A stretch of DNA of 64,000 bases from Magicicada septendecula (lineage: Eukaryota; Arthropoda; Insecta; Hemiptera; Cicadidae). The stretch is from assembly GCA_034769895.1 (NCBI GenBank), contig CM068367.1, positions 123,727,927 to 123,791,926 on the forward strand, given 5' to 3'. The stretch's first letter is position 1; each line of letters starts with the position of its first letter. Shown piece after piece: positions 23,954 to 36,565 of this stretch. The notes under the pieces are model-generated. The model was not told the DNA's origin. It saw nothing but the letters and a program-made list of their open reading frames with translations, and searched no databases. A program made the position numbers and the translations under genes.

Positions 23954-25385
23954 ACTCTAAAGATATTATGTGAAAAATCTCTACAAGCTTTTTGTACGAA
24001 TAATCGACCATGTTGTCTTTCATAAGGCAGTCATGCCTGAATGTAAGGTTGTAGTGTCATATCTAAAGGGAAAGTATAGCCTTCAAAGAATATAAAAGTT
24101 TGGTAAGTTGACTAGATTAATACTTGGGCAAATATTCTATTAATGGACTCATGTACTAAATACTTAAGTGTGTGCATCCAAATGAGTTCAAACGCAAGTG
24201 TGTGTTAATCGTCATTCATAAATAATATGAAATGTTTTTGTGTGACATAGTCTCTGTGCATCGTTTTCTTAGGTGTAACTGACATGACATCCTAAATGTG
24301 TGTGAAAAATGATCTACAAACTCATTTGCAGATATGATCTAAGATACCACTGAATTTTTCCCAAAACTGCCATCGAATTTGTTTTGCTGGTGGAAGCGTT
24401 TAATCTGTAACGAGCAGATATTGCCTTGTTCAATGTAAATTAAATTAAAACTTGTTTTCTGTGATCTGTATTTAAAAAAGTGAACTACAAAACTTAACAG
24501 CTCTAGACCGATATTGTTGCCTCTTCCTGTCCTCTTGATATGACTAAATGAAAGAGAGGCTTGCTTTTTATAGCGTGTCTGCTTATAATAATGATTTTTT
24601 TTAACGTTGGTTTGACCTAGACCGGTGATGGGGGGACGTAAAAAGTACATCACCGTAAATGTTCAGAGCGGCTGCAAATTATTACCCCCATGTGCATTTC
24701 ACGGTACGTTGAAACGTTACGGTTCTCTGCAACTGCAACCCCAGCAATCCAATCGCGAACTGACAGTTGCTGGCTGCACACGCATTCACTATTCCGCGAA
24801 TGTGAAAATTAATTTTTTCCTAAACCTGTTCCGCTGCATGCACACGCGCACATACACAACACATTGAGTCCCCCCTCCCGTTTGCTTGTCTCTCTGTCTA
24901 GCCTTTTTTCCAACTTTTCCCTTTTCATCCCCTCTCTGCTTATGACTATGTGAAGCGTAGTTTAAACAGCAGCGTGGGCGCATCGTTTGGGTACATTTCT
25001 GGTGCATCCACAGTAAACATAAAGGAACATAACACAAGTACATTAAACCACATATAAATATGTCTAGCTAAAAGAACGTAATTTTTTGGGTAGACCTGTA
25101 CAGTTGTGTACTGAAATATGTGATTTTTTTAAATTTTGTATCGAATTAATTTTGTTATAATCTACCCTGCATGAGTAATAGGTTCCTAGTGAATGCAGAG
25201 AACTTGTTTTGTTTGTACCATGTATGAACATACAGGAGGTGCTTCCAGCAAGCATTACTACTACAAACAGCTACAATATAGATACGTTTTGTAATGTCCA
25301 TCACAATCTAATGAAATGTGTTCGCTAATTTATCAGGATTGAAACATTTCAGCTTTTAGACTGATGGCGCTGAATCGGTTTATTT
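23954..25385. other. No supported feature
   Basis: AT-rich with short frames on both strands (for example 24,339-24,653 minus, 24,625-24,867 plus) lacking any family motif. Confidence 0.4.
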
Positions 25386-26105
25386 TTTCTACGAGTGAAG
25401 GCTATTGTAGAGCTCTTTCGACTACTTTGTTGGGCACATACCGTAGGGCGTTTGTTATAGCTTCCAGGACTTGTACTTCTACGAGTGAAGGCTATTGTAG
25501 AGCTCTTTCGACTACTTTGTTGGGCACATACCGTAGCACGTTTGTTATAGCTTCCAGGACTTGTACTTCTACGAGTGAAGGCTATTGTAGAGCTCTTTCG
25601 ACTACTTTGTTGGGCACATACCGTAGGGCGTTTGTTATAGCTTCCAGGACTTGTACTTCTACGAGTGAAGGCTATTGTAGAGCTCTTTCGACTACTTTGT
25701 TGGGCACATACCGTAGCACGTTTGTTATAGCTTCCAGGACTTGTACTTCTACGAGTGAAGGCTATTGTAGAGCTCTTTCGACTACTTTGTTGGGCACATA
25801 CCGTAGGCGTTTGTTATAGCTTCCAGGACTTGTACTTCTACGAGTGAAAGGCTATTGTAGAGCTCTTTCGACTACTTTGTTGGGCACATACCGTAGGACG
25901 TTTGTTATAGCTTCCAGGACTTGTACTTCTACGAGTGAAGGCTATTGTAGAGCTCTTTCGACTACTTTGTTGGGCACATACCGTAGCACGTTTGTTATAG
26001 CTTCCAGGACTTGTACTTCTACGAGTGAAGGCTATTGTAGAGCTCTTTCGACTACTTTGTTGGACACATACCGTAGGGCGTTTGTTATAGCTTCCAGGAC
26101 TTGTA
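25386..26105 (+). repeat. 90-bp tandem repeat, 8 copies
   Basis: Eight near-identical 90-bp units contain GAGTGAAGGCTATTGTAGAGC, GGGCACATACCGTAG and TTCCAGGACTTGTA. Copies alternate between TAGGGCG and TAGCACG at one site, hinting at a 180-bp higher-order unit. Because 90 is a multiple of three the array is open on both strands, with a 30-residue repeat containing EGYCRALSTTLLGTYR on the plus strand. I see no start context, signal or family, so I treat it as a minisatellite. It lacks the unique spacers of a CRISPR. Confidence 0.93.
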
Positions 26106-29100
26106 AGCGCTGCAGTGTTACTGGTGGTGCCCCACAGATGTATTGCAGACATGTTTAGTAATCGCTGTGTACATGTATTTACAGCTTGTTTGTCAATGTC
26201 ACCTGAAACGTCTTGCCGGTATAGCGGTGCGTAACAGGAGGGCCTACAATGCGGGGGGCCTGCGGACTAGGGGGCCCGCCCAAACATTTCCCTTAATTCT
26301 TAAGTATGGGTATAAACCATTGAAATTAAGTAAAATAAAATCCCCCGTGTTTATTTAACATCAAAAATAAATACATTTTTTTTTTACTGTTATCTTAGCA
26401 GCATCTATTGATGTACTTTCATTATACATTGCTCCTGATGATGCACCTAATGAGTATACATTAATTGGTTAACTGCACATTAGAGCGGTGATTCCAGTTA
26501 AGAAAGCACCGAGGGCACCGGCCGGGAATGCGTCGCATCGTTATTCGTTATGAGATTATCGATCTGTAGAGTAAATACGATCCATTATTGCAAGAGATAA
26601 TCAGTGGCCCGAAGAACAGGGAGAAGTATACGAATCCCAGTTTTCAAAATGAACTCATTCAGGTTTTGTCTATAAAATTTGAAAATATTGTTTTGATTGA
26701 TATTTATTCTGCACAATTTTTCTATGTAATAATGGATACAATTACAGATAACACAAAGACAAGACATTAGAAGGGCATTAACACAAGCGATCAATTGACT
26801 CAAATAATCAGATATTTCTGAAGATGAACCAGGAAGGCCCAACAATACAAAAATTAATGAAACATAAAGCGTTAGAAATAACCGATGAAACTGGCCTAGT
26901 CTGACAAAAAGAGGTTTTAAACAGTCTTGAGGAGAACGTATTCTGTATATAATTTGTATATAGTTATATACTTTTAATAGCTGCCACAGCTATAAAGAGG
27001 GGTTAGTATTCAAGAGGGAACAATGGCGTGAATTAGGATAGTAGGGGGTGACCCAAAGGATTTCTGCGGGGGCGGCTCAGAAAAAAAGAGTTACGCCAAG
27101 GGAGTATGCAGTGTTGGTTTCGTAATTGCAAGCTGTTCTCTCTTCTTGAAGATATTGAAATATAAGATATAATGGTAAATATTTTTTTCAATCTCAAACC
27201 CGAGACTGGTGGGTGGCCAAATTCTGAAGTCGTAAAGTCACTGTGTTGATCGCCTTCTACTAAAAATCTCTCTAGCTTTTCCAACTATTACCTTTTTGAG
27301 GCCGCTGGATCAAAGAACACATATTGTAATAATACGTGAGCTTTGCTCGTTATTTTACTTACGGATGGAGAGTGTCTACTCACCAGTTCGGACGTTCAAA
27401 TTCGTATTTTCTGCCTCAACTTCGGGTTGGCCAACTCTTCTTAGTAAACCAAAATTGTAAAGGTTAATTTTGTATAAGTGAGTACTCAATTTTTAAAGAA
27501 TAGTTAAATAAACTCAACATACAGTTTAATGCTTCTATTATGTTTATTAACAATTATCAATTGGTTTTTCTTATTACAATTTCTTCCAAATTATATATCT
27601 TATTTTGCTCCGGCATGTTTAATTATTAGCGGTTGGCTATTCTGTCCAGCCGTGTATCGAGACTAGTGTTCTGGAGTTGTTTTTTCGTTTATTTATAATC
27701 TCAGGTCGAAGTTCTTGTGACTACAGAAAATGTTGTTAAATGGACTAATAAAAGTACAAAATTTTACAAACACCATACAAATAACATAGAACATGTGATA
27801 TACTTATAATTACAGTGGTACACTGTAGCTACTGGATTTAGCGTTTGGAGGTTATTTGAGTTTAGTAAATGTTACTTTTTAAAATATATTCACTTACGGA
27901 ATCAATGTTAGATTGAGATAGTTCTTCAATTTGAGGTGTTCATTAAATAAAAGAAAGTTCAAGTGTTTGTTAAAAAGTGATAAATGAAGTTGAAAGTGTA
28001 GTTTCACTTATTGTTTGGTTTTCTTGTGTGTTTTACTGTTAAGTCGTATTTTAAAATATACTTAACAATCCTCTGTCTCTCCTATCCGGGTAATATTTCT
28101 CACGAATATTGCTGATTGTCCTTTCTTTTGTTTTTCTGTTAATTCAATTCTTCTTTTTTCTTAATTATTTGGTTAAGGTGTTTATTTTTTCATCAGTCAT
28201 CCTTGTTACTGAAGATTCCGTCATTCATTTATGGGTCTGAGATATTTTCTTCCTTCCAATGGTTCGTATTCCGTCACTTGGGATTCCTCAGCAATTCCTC
28301 ATGGATAATTTAATTTCTTCTGGTAATTTTTTAATTCATTTTAGTGTTAGTGTTACTTATGTAGTTTAGTTTACTATTTTCATCATTAATTCTGATGAAT
28401 TTTGGTTAATTAATTCTTTTCTTTACTCCGTGCGGTTTAATATGCCTAAAGTTTTACACCATAATAACATTTGGGTTAATTACAACTAAAACAAACATAT
28501 AATAAAATGAACATTAGATCTGTACTAGTATTCCCTTATAATCTCACTTATAGAATATAGTGTCTAACTCCCTTTACCTGTATTCAGCATAACATATTAG
28601 TCTTTTATCCTTATTTTTTAACAGTGGTTAATATAAATTTATAAACTTTATTCATTAACAATAAAACAATGGATCCCTTATCATCCTTATTCTATACTAA
28701 AAAACTTCCTTAACATAATGGAAAACAATTATTAGTGGTTTGCTTCCAACAAACATTGTTATACATAATATACAAACATTTTCTTATTTCATTAAAACTA
28801 TGCCCATAACTGTCCCTTATAATTTAAACTGTTTATTTATTATATTTGGGTCCAGTTATTACTTATAGGCTATTATTAACAAGTTCTTTCTTTATTCCTG
28901 ACTACACTTCACTTTATTACCTAGTGTTTTTTGTAGTTCATTGATTAACACTGGGTCCTATCATGGTTCATTACTTATTATTATCCTTCTTACTTACTTA
29001 TCACTTTTTTGTTCACCTTCTAACATTGTATTCTATACTTCATGTATTTATTATCACTGGGTCCTATCAAGGTTTATTAATTATCACCACTGTCCTACTT

Positions 29101-30635
29101 AATTATTGTTATTAAAGTTTATTTTAGAATATTGTCTTTTGATAGTTTTACTTATTACCACTCTTTCTATATATTATCAGTATATTTGTTCTTACATTTC
29201 ATTTTCTTTTTACATTTCCTACATTTTACATACTATTTATTGTCCTACTTAATTTTGTACTTTTATATCTATGATTCTTATTAACACTTGGGTATTGTTA
29301 GATTGTGACTTTAACTATTTTCTCTGGGTCACCTTTTCCAATCTATTGGATCTCGTTATCGTCATTGTCCTTGTCTATGTCAAAATCAGTTAGTGGTGTT
29401 GTTCTATCATTTCCTATTTAATAATTTTTATTATACAGCTTTTCTTCAATTATTTATTCTTGTAAACCTTGTGCTACCGTAGGTCACGTTACAATATTGT
29501 TTCACCTTTCCCTAGCATTTCTCACATCAACCATTCCCTCTAAAAACGTAGTAAAATTAAATTATATTCATGTAGTTTATACGGTAATGTGTCGTAGTAA
29601 AATATTTACATGTCACTGGCTACAAAACTAATCCATTAGAATCGTTTAAATCGAATCCAGAGAAATACAGAAAAGTTGTATTTTCCCTTATCAGAGGGAT
29701 TGTACTGATGCTTATTGTACTCCTTATTGTACTGATGCTTCCCATTATTCTCCGACGTCAATGTTTTTCATGTCATCACTTCTCCTACGCTCGGAAGCCG
29801 ACAGTCTGCTAACGGGGTACCTAGTTTCTGTAGACACAAAAGCTCGTGAAACCAACCGTTCAGGAGTTCCTCCGTCCTTATTCAGTATGTTCAGTTTTCC
29901 GGTAAAAATAACAACCAAACATTTTCATCAAGAGAACGATACGGTTCATTATATTATTAGTTAACCGCTCTTTATGGCGAAATTAATAGCGATCCCGTGT
30001 TAACAACATTTTATTACCCCTGAGGAGAGAATTTGCATGTTCGTTGGCAGTCGCGCTTCCCTGTAATGTTGTTACCGAAATTAATGTCCCAATTGTGTTG
30101 AGCACACTTTGTTGTCAACTGATTTTCTATTAGCGATGAAATCGAGTAAACTTAGTTAGCCACTTTGTCCCGCAGTACATTAACTGTATTAAATTGTGCG
30201 AGTTTCATACCTGTACAAAGCCGTTCTGTTTGTTGGCAACGTTTATTTTGCTGTGTATGTATTTTGTAGAAGTGAGCGTGCGCGCGCGTGTGTGTGTGTG
30301 TTCTGTCTGTGACAAAGTGGCGGCGGAGAGCTCTGTGTTCGGTGTCTTTTTGTGCTTTTGTTCAAATTAATTATGGAAATGAAGGTGATAGTGATGACGT
30401 CAGTGTTACTGACACCGGATAATCACTACTATACGACCGAAATAATTTTGATGTTAGTATTATCAGTTATGGAAATAACTCAACAAATTAATTTCATGTT
30501 CACTATTTGAACATGGGGATGGTATTTCTGTAAAGTAATTAGGAAATTAATTCTTATGCCGCTTAAATCACAGTTTTTGGTATTTACAGTTTATTATTTA
30601 TATACTAGTATGCTCTCTGAGCTACAGAATTCGCT
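26106..30635. other. Long AT-rich stretch, no supported gene
   Basis: There is a small GC-rich patch at 26,230-26,285. Between about 28,840 and 29,100 three passages built on TGGGTCC(T/A)... recur at ~105-bp spacing, probably an old diverged tandem repeat. A GC/GT alternating run is at 30,280-30,300. No frame exceeds 90 codons and none shows a domain. Confidence 0.4.
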
Positions 30636-31200
30636 CACTGTTTTGGACGAAGTATATCCCAAAATTTTTAAATTTTCAAAAATGAAACTAAATTCATATT
30701 TTGCTTAAAATTCCCTTTAATTTGATATCTTACATGGACTTTGCGATTTTTCTCAACATTTTAACCCCCTAATATTTTTTCCTCCCGCCCGATATTTTTT
30801 GGGGTGGTCAATATAAAAAAAAACAAGGGGTTTCCAACAGAAATTACACTGTTGTACACCACTGTAGAGAAAAATACCGATTAACGCTTTCAAGATTCAC
30901 AGCTCATCATCAGATCGGAAATGTTTCGTAACGATCTGATGATGGAGCTGTGAATCTTGAAAGCGTTAATCGGGAATTTTTGCTATAGTAGTGTGCAACT
31001 GTAATTTATGTTTGTGATTATAACCACTAACACAACCTTACTAATTCAACAGGGCAAAAGTATGAACACGCATGCCAAGTTTTATGAAGGTCGGTTGATG
31101 CGTTGTAAAGTTATCGTGAGACATACTCCAAATAGACAGACAGACAGACAGATAAATGCCCAGCGGTACAGTAAAAACTGTGAACTCGCTTCCCTCGTTC
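30636..31200. repeat. Dispersed repeat with palindromic core, copy 1
   Basis: The core 30,841-31,007 is a palindrome of ~75-bp arms around GGAAATGTTTCGTAAC. The right arm reads GATCTGATGATGGAGCTG ... CTTGAAAGCG, again the CTGANGA...GAAA order. Flanking sequence (CCAAAATTTTTAAATTTTCA on the left; ATAACCACTAACACAAC and TAGACAGACAGAC on the right) recurs around 61,275-61,600. The head-to-head arrangement resembles the PLE palindrome at 18.8 kb. Confidence 0.75.
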
Positions 31201-32540
31201 AACTAAAGTAACAACGAAGGATAATGTTATTAAACTGTGTTAAACCTTTTAACGGTGTTTTTATTACACGTTTAACTTTTCCATACCGTTTGTGTATACG
31301 TAACGAGGTTTCAAACCGTTTATCGTTTTCCTTGCAACACATTTGGGCGGTCATGTCCTCATTTCCTTACAGTCCTTCGTTAGATTGTTGTTGCTTTTTT
31401 ACAGTTTCCTTTATTTTTTTGTAGTTGCTTTTTAGATACCACCGTTGCAAAGTCTTCTCGGTTGTCCTCACTTTTTACTTTCTTTCTTTGGGTGTCCATT
31501 TCCGGACTCCTTTCAACTACTTTTCCATCCATTTGTGGACGGTACCCCGTTAAATGTTATTATGAACTGTGGTGTACGAATTCTCTCCTTGACGCACGAA
31601 GCATCTAAGTTTTATTTCCCCAGTGGAGCAATATATAAACGACGAATTGCTTCTCTCCTTTATTAATCGCTCCTCAAACGCTTTGAGGGTTACACCATTC
31701 TCACGCATTCTCTTGTCTTGTCCGAATTATCTAATTGAGGTTTTCCTCTTTTGCGTTGTCTGTCTTTTTAATTTTTAATCTTAATTTAATCCAAACGTAT
31801 AATTTATTAATTTCTACGTGACGTTTTCATTGACTGTTTTATTATCGTCCGAATTTCATTTAAGTTACTTCTGTTCTTCTTAACGTAGTTTAGCCGTGAC
31901 TATTCTTGACTCTGACCCGTTATTTTGTTACGAGAACATCTTTGATCTTGTTTCTTTTAAAATTTCATTTTTTTTTTTCTAGAAAAGTATCTTTGTACGG
32001 CTAAACAGTCTTCCATCGGCTATCTGTAATTTCGTCGTCTAGCTTTCCGTTCTGCGATATCATTGAGATAGAAGCATAACCACCGCAATAAACAACCTTA
32101 AGGAATTTCCAGAGTATTAAGTAGACCTAATAAGCCTACAAGAGATCTTCCATTTTATGCCTGTCCGTCTCGTATAGTGAGTGACAAACAGTATCTGTAA
32201 GAAAGGTGCTGCGTATATTTTACTCCGCGATAGTGTTAAATGTCATGTTTTAAATGGTGTGTATTTTTTTTTACAGCAGCGTTGTGCTGGCGTAGGGGGT
32301 TATCTGATTGCGGTGTGCATGCGATCTCGTGTAAGTGGTGATAAAACGTAGGTAGGTATACCTGTTACATATATCACCTGACGCCATGTAGAGAGAGCTG
32401 TTACTGCAATCACCACCAACCAGCCTGATATCGTTGTTATAATAATTGTGCTAATAGTAATAACACTTATTGAATAAACGACGAAGGGCTTAACCGAGGT
32501 CCGCTGAAATAACGAACCATATATTTTTTTTATATTTCTT
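31201..32540. other. No supported feature
   Basis: T-rich, with short open frames that lack family motifs. Confidence 0.4.
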
Positions 32541-32770
32541 CCGATGGCGATACAGCCCATATCGAGTCCTGGCCTCCTTAATTGACCTCTTCCGGGTATC
32601 TCGATTCGCTACCCTTTTCTCCCAAACTCTAGCTTTTCCCAAACTTTATCATTTTCCTGACATCCATTGCTACACTATCCTTGCATCGCATTCTCGGTTT
32701 TCCCACTGGCCGTTTTCCTTCTGATCGGCTGCTTTAAACTTTTTAGAGACTGTATCTTCCGGCATTTAAA
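32541..32770 (-). repeat. LINE-type 3' end (non-coding), copy 1
   Basis: On the minus strand the segment ends in GGGCTGTATCGCCATCGG followed by GAAGAAATATAAAAAAAA. The same terminal motif is seen at 34,000 (minus) and, as GGGTTGTAGCGCCAGG, at the end of the LINE at 61 kb. I take it to be the 3' untranslated end of a related LINE. Confidence 0.5.
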
Positions 32771-33600
32771 ACAACTTCTTGAAAAAAGAATGGAAAGAAA
32801 TGTAGACATCCATTTACGTAAAAAAGGAAATTTGTACAATTAGAAACGGAGATACAATAGGAAAGGTCACGTCAACTTTCTTCTTCGCATAGCAATTCCG
32901 TACCGAATGTGATTAATTTGTTTCCTGTTAACCGGTGAAATTGTGAAATCATCGAATTTTTGTGTGTGTTAATGCGTGTTTGTGTGATAGTAATAGTACT
33001 ACTATTAGTGAAACGGCGACAGCGGTAGGCCATACTACTTTTGAGAATTCATGATTGATGACTAACGTGAAAAGAACGACGAAAGCATCCTCTTTTAAGA
33101 CGATGTGCGTGATTGAAGAAAAAAAAGAAAATAAGATACGAGAGGGGAGTGATTTTCGCTACTCCGGTGGGCACATGGGTGTTTACTTCCCACGTAACAT
33201 TCTTCTTTATCCTTATCTTGTATCGGTGCCGTGGCCACAAAATTATATACTTTCACTGTTCACATTTTAAACGTCATTCAGCGAGAATAATAAGAAGAAA
33301 ATACGCTGTTTAGACGGTGGCGGCGTAAGAAATCTGAATAATTACGGTAAACTCGTTTTGTACATCGGCTCTATCGACGAGGCCAATCACAACTGGTTGC
33401 TTCGTAAGGTTGTTTCTGTTAACACTTGTGATAATGATAACCTTACTTCTCCGTTGACGTGTTTATTGGACACACACGATAACATACACATGTAATAATG
33501 ACATTATTCATGATCAGTGTACTTATATGTTGCGGATTGTAATACATAGTCGTTGTGCGTTGGATTGCTATGTCTGAGATATTTGTATGTGTGGGGAAAA
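32771..33600. other. No supported feature
   Basis: AT-rich with short overlapping frames, none recognisable. Confidence 0.4.
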
Positions 33601-33601
33601 C

Positions 33602-33993
33602 ACTAGTCTTCTTCTTCTCCTTCTTCTTTTTCTACTTCTTCTGATCCTCTTCTTCTTCTTTTTCTTGTCGTTGTTGTTGTCGTTCTCTTCATCGTCGTCG
33701 TTGTTGTTTTTCTTTTTCTCCTCCTCCTCCTCCTTCTCTGCCTCCTCTTTCTTCTTTTTCTTTTTCTTGTCGTCGTGGTCGTCGTCGTCGTCGTCGTTGT
33801 TGTTGTTGTTCTTGTTCTTCTTCTTCTTGTTCTTGTTCTTCTTCTTCTTCTTCTTCTTCTTCTTCTTCTTCTTCTTCTTCTTCTTCTTCTTCTTCTTCTT
33901 CTTCTTCTTCTTCTTCTCCTCCTCCTCCTCCTCCTCCTCCTCCTCCTTCTTCTTCGTCTTCTTCTTCTTCTTCCTCTTCCTCTTCCTCTGATA
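33602..33993 (-). repeat. ~390-bp polypyrimidine (CTT-type) tract
   Basis: Runs of CTT, CTC, GTC and GTT make the plus strand nearly pure pyrimidine plus G. It abuts a LINE-type 3' end at 33,994, so on the minus strand it is a (GAA)n-like tail. The poly-Phe, poly-Ser and poly-Leu frames are artefacts. Confidence 0.95.
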
Positions 33994-34330
33994 GCGATAC
34001 AGCCCGCTTTAGACTTTGACCTTCTTCACTGCACTCCCCATCCGCTTCTATCGATACACGCCCCCTTAGAATTACGAAATTTTAGAAGTTTGTTCGCTTC
34101 CTCAGCGACGTTCTCTTTCCATCTCTCCTTAATCTTCCAACCAGTCTACGTTCTTTCAGTTTAACTTCGTGCCTTTCCTCCTCAAATCTTTGTACCCCCA
34201 AATGCCTTTGCTCCTCCATTCTGCGATACACCCTGCTAAGCGGAATCTTTATAATCCGACAGACATCACTAGGAATGTTCTTTGTGGTGTTCAGATAAAT
34301 TCACGATTGTACGTAGATCTCCGGACTCCA
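33994..34330 (-). repeat. LINE-type 3' end (non-coding), copy 2
   Basis: On the minus strand it ends in GCGGGCTGTATCGCTATCAG directly before the GAA-type tract. It shares layout and several strings with 32,541-32,770. Confidence 0.5.
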
Positions 34331-34800
34331 TTCTCCATTTGCCTGAACCCAGTTTGTAGTCACCTATATAACATTTTAATAAGTGCTTAAATATTCTCTT
34401 ATTCAAAATGGAATAAGTACTTTACAAGCACTACGTAAGAGCAACATCCCTAAAAATTTTACCTAATAATTTTCCCTTTTTATTTATTATCAATTGATCA
34501 ATCGTATGTTTTCCAGATGCTTACTATGAGTGCGTGCAATTGTTCTATAAGTTTACTACCTGGTGTTTTATCACCAAATTTCCGCGATTATTTTCTGTGT
34601 TTGGAAAAAAGCACTGTAACCCAGTAAAATTGTCTAAATCGCGTCAGATGCAAAATATGTTTAATTTAAAAACTTGTAAACTTGTAACTTGTATTACTGA
34701 AAAGTACAGTCTCTGTTATTTACGAGTTCTGTAAATTAAGTAATGAGACTAATAGTAGACTCAGTAAAACTAAAAATTTGCAGTCAAAAACTATATTAAA
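34331..34800. other. No supported feature
   Basis: AT-rich spacer between the LINE end and the mariner copy. The mariner terminal repeat should lie near 34,760-34,800 but could not be paired with the other end. Confidence 0.4.
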
Positions 34801-34810
34801 CCCATCGCCT

Positions 34811-35823
34811 TCAAAATAGTTCCCTTGAATAGTCACACAGCACTTTAGACGGGTTTTTCCACTCTTCATAGCAGTGCTGGAACTCAGAAACTGGAATCTC
34901 CTTCAACTTATCGATAAGATTTTTTTTTAATGTTGTCTATCGTCCCAAAATGCTGTCTTTTGAGATGTTTTTTAAATCGGGGGAAGAGAAAGTAGTCACA
35001 AGGACTCAAGTCAGGTGAATAAGAGGGCTCAGGAACAACAAGAACATTTTTCTTTGCCAAAAACTCATTAACCGAGAGTGCTGTGTGACAAGGTGGGTTG
35101 TCATGATGCAGCATCCAGGTGTTAACGATGACTGGCAAATCTTTTCCGCAGCCTTTCAAGAATTTCTCGGTAAACATGTTGATTGTCAGTCTGTCCCGTA
35201 GGCAAAACTTATGGATAATGCCATTACTATCAATACTATGAACATGGTTTTCATTTTGGATTTGCTCGTTTTTGCTTTTTTGGGACATGGTGAGTTTGGT
35301 GTGTGACACTCCTCGCTCTGGCGTTTTGTTCAAAGATCCATGATTCATCACCAGTAATAACATTTTTTATAAAATCAGGATTATTTTCAATCCGTCCTAA
35401 GAAGATCACGGCACACTTCCATCCTGCTGTCTTGCTGTTCAAGAGTGAGGTTTTTTGGGACCAATTTCGCACAAACTTTTCTCATTCCCAATTCGTTTGT
35501 CAAAATTTGATAAACTGTAGTGGAGTTCAAGTTTAATTGTTCTGCAATGATTCTGACGATTAATCGGCGGTCGGACCGTACTCGATCCCTGATTCGATCA
35601 ACATTGTCGTCAGTTCTTGACGTTGACGGTCTTCCAGAGCGTGGATCATCCTTAATCGATTCCCGCCCATCTGAAAATGCTTTAAACCATCTGAAAACCT
35701 GTGCTCTTGACAAATCTTCATCTCCATACACCTTTGACAATTTTGTAGAAGTCTCAGTAGCATTCTGCCCGAGTTTAACACAAAACGTGATTCACAATGT
35801 TGCTCGTAATTGATGTAACTCAT
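34811..35823 (-). pseudogene. mariner transposase (DD34D), frameshifted
   Basis: This is a full-length-sized mariner transposase read right to left. Chosen start: the second Met (MSYINYEQHC, 35,823), which fits the family's short N terminus. Seen in order: a paired-like DNA-binding region with DDPRSGRPSTSRTDDN and GMRKVCAKLVPKNLT; ITGDESW with the first catalytic Asp; LHHDN with the second; YSPDLSPCDYF with the third, 34 residues after the second; and a C terminus ending in REL-F before a TGA at 34,811-34,813. Frame changes near 35,770, 35,400 and 35,330 and one near 34,920 make it inactive. The enzyme family cuts and pastes at TA sites. Terminal repeats and the TA duplication were not resolved. 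The hAT element begins ~80 bp beyond its start. Confidence 0.9.
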
Positions 35824-35896
35824 TTTTATAACGTACAACGAAAACTCACTTCATGAAAAGCTTGTTTACGTTCCACGTGGCAACAATAGACAATAA

Positions 35897-35904
35897 ATAT
35901 GAAT
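35897..35904. repeat. hAT target-site duplication, left
   Basis: ATATGAAT, identical to 41,118-41,125. Confidence 0.93.
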
Positions 35905-36565
35905 CAGGGCCGTTGAGAGGATTTCCGGGCCCCTGGGCAAGTTAGCACTCTGGGCCCCTTTGAACAACAACTACCGGGGGGTCTGGGGGTTATGAAATAC
36001 TCCCCATTATGACGGGGGGTCCGGGAAAAATTTAAAATTTAGACGCAAAATGATGAGTTTTAATGCATTCTGAGGGCAATTTTGTCCTTATAGGAAAAGG
36101 TGTTTAGTGGGGACAAATTTTGAAGTTCAACTAAGAAAGGCTAAAAAACAAATAATTGAGTTGTGTGTTAGCTGATAAGTTTCATTAAAAATCCTGCTTT
36201 TTACACTTTGTAAAAATGGCATAATATAAACCATAATATAAACATAATATAAATTGTTTGCATAGTTAAAATAGTGAGATTAAGAGTAAAAAAATCAAAA
36301 TATGTAAGTAACACTTTTTATTTACAAAAGTTGTATTGCAAGTAAAATATAAGAGTTATTAATATCAGTTTGTTAATATGACTTGTCTGTCAGTCTCTCT
36401 CCTATGAATTTAACATTGACCATATTGAATAAAATGAAAAGATCATGAAAATCTAAGTTACTAAATGAAACACAAGAATTAAAACTTCTGTACTCATAAG
36501 ACATCAGGAATAATTTTAAGTTCATCACAACATCCTTCTTGCCTTTTTGGTTGCAAAGTCGTTTA

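Noticed and set aside
25386..26105. CRISPR array or repeat-protein gene
   Set aside because: Units abut without unique spacers and the genome is eukaryotic. The open frame follows from the 90-bp period, and no start context or signal was seen.
33587..34164. Poly-Phe, poly-Ser and poly-Leu open frames of ~130 codons
   Set aside because: They run through a polypyrimidine tract and have no non-repetitive coding part.
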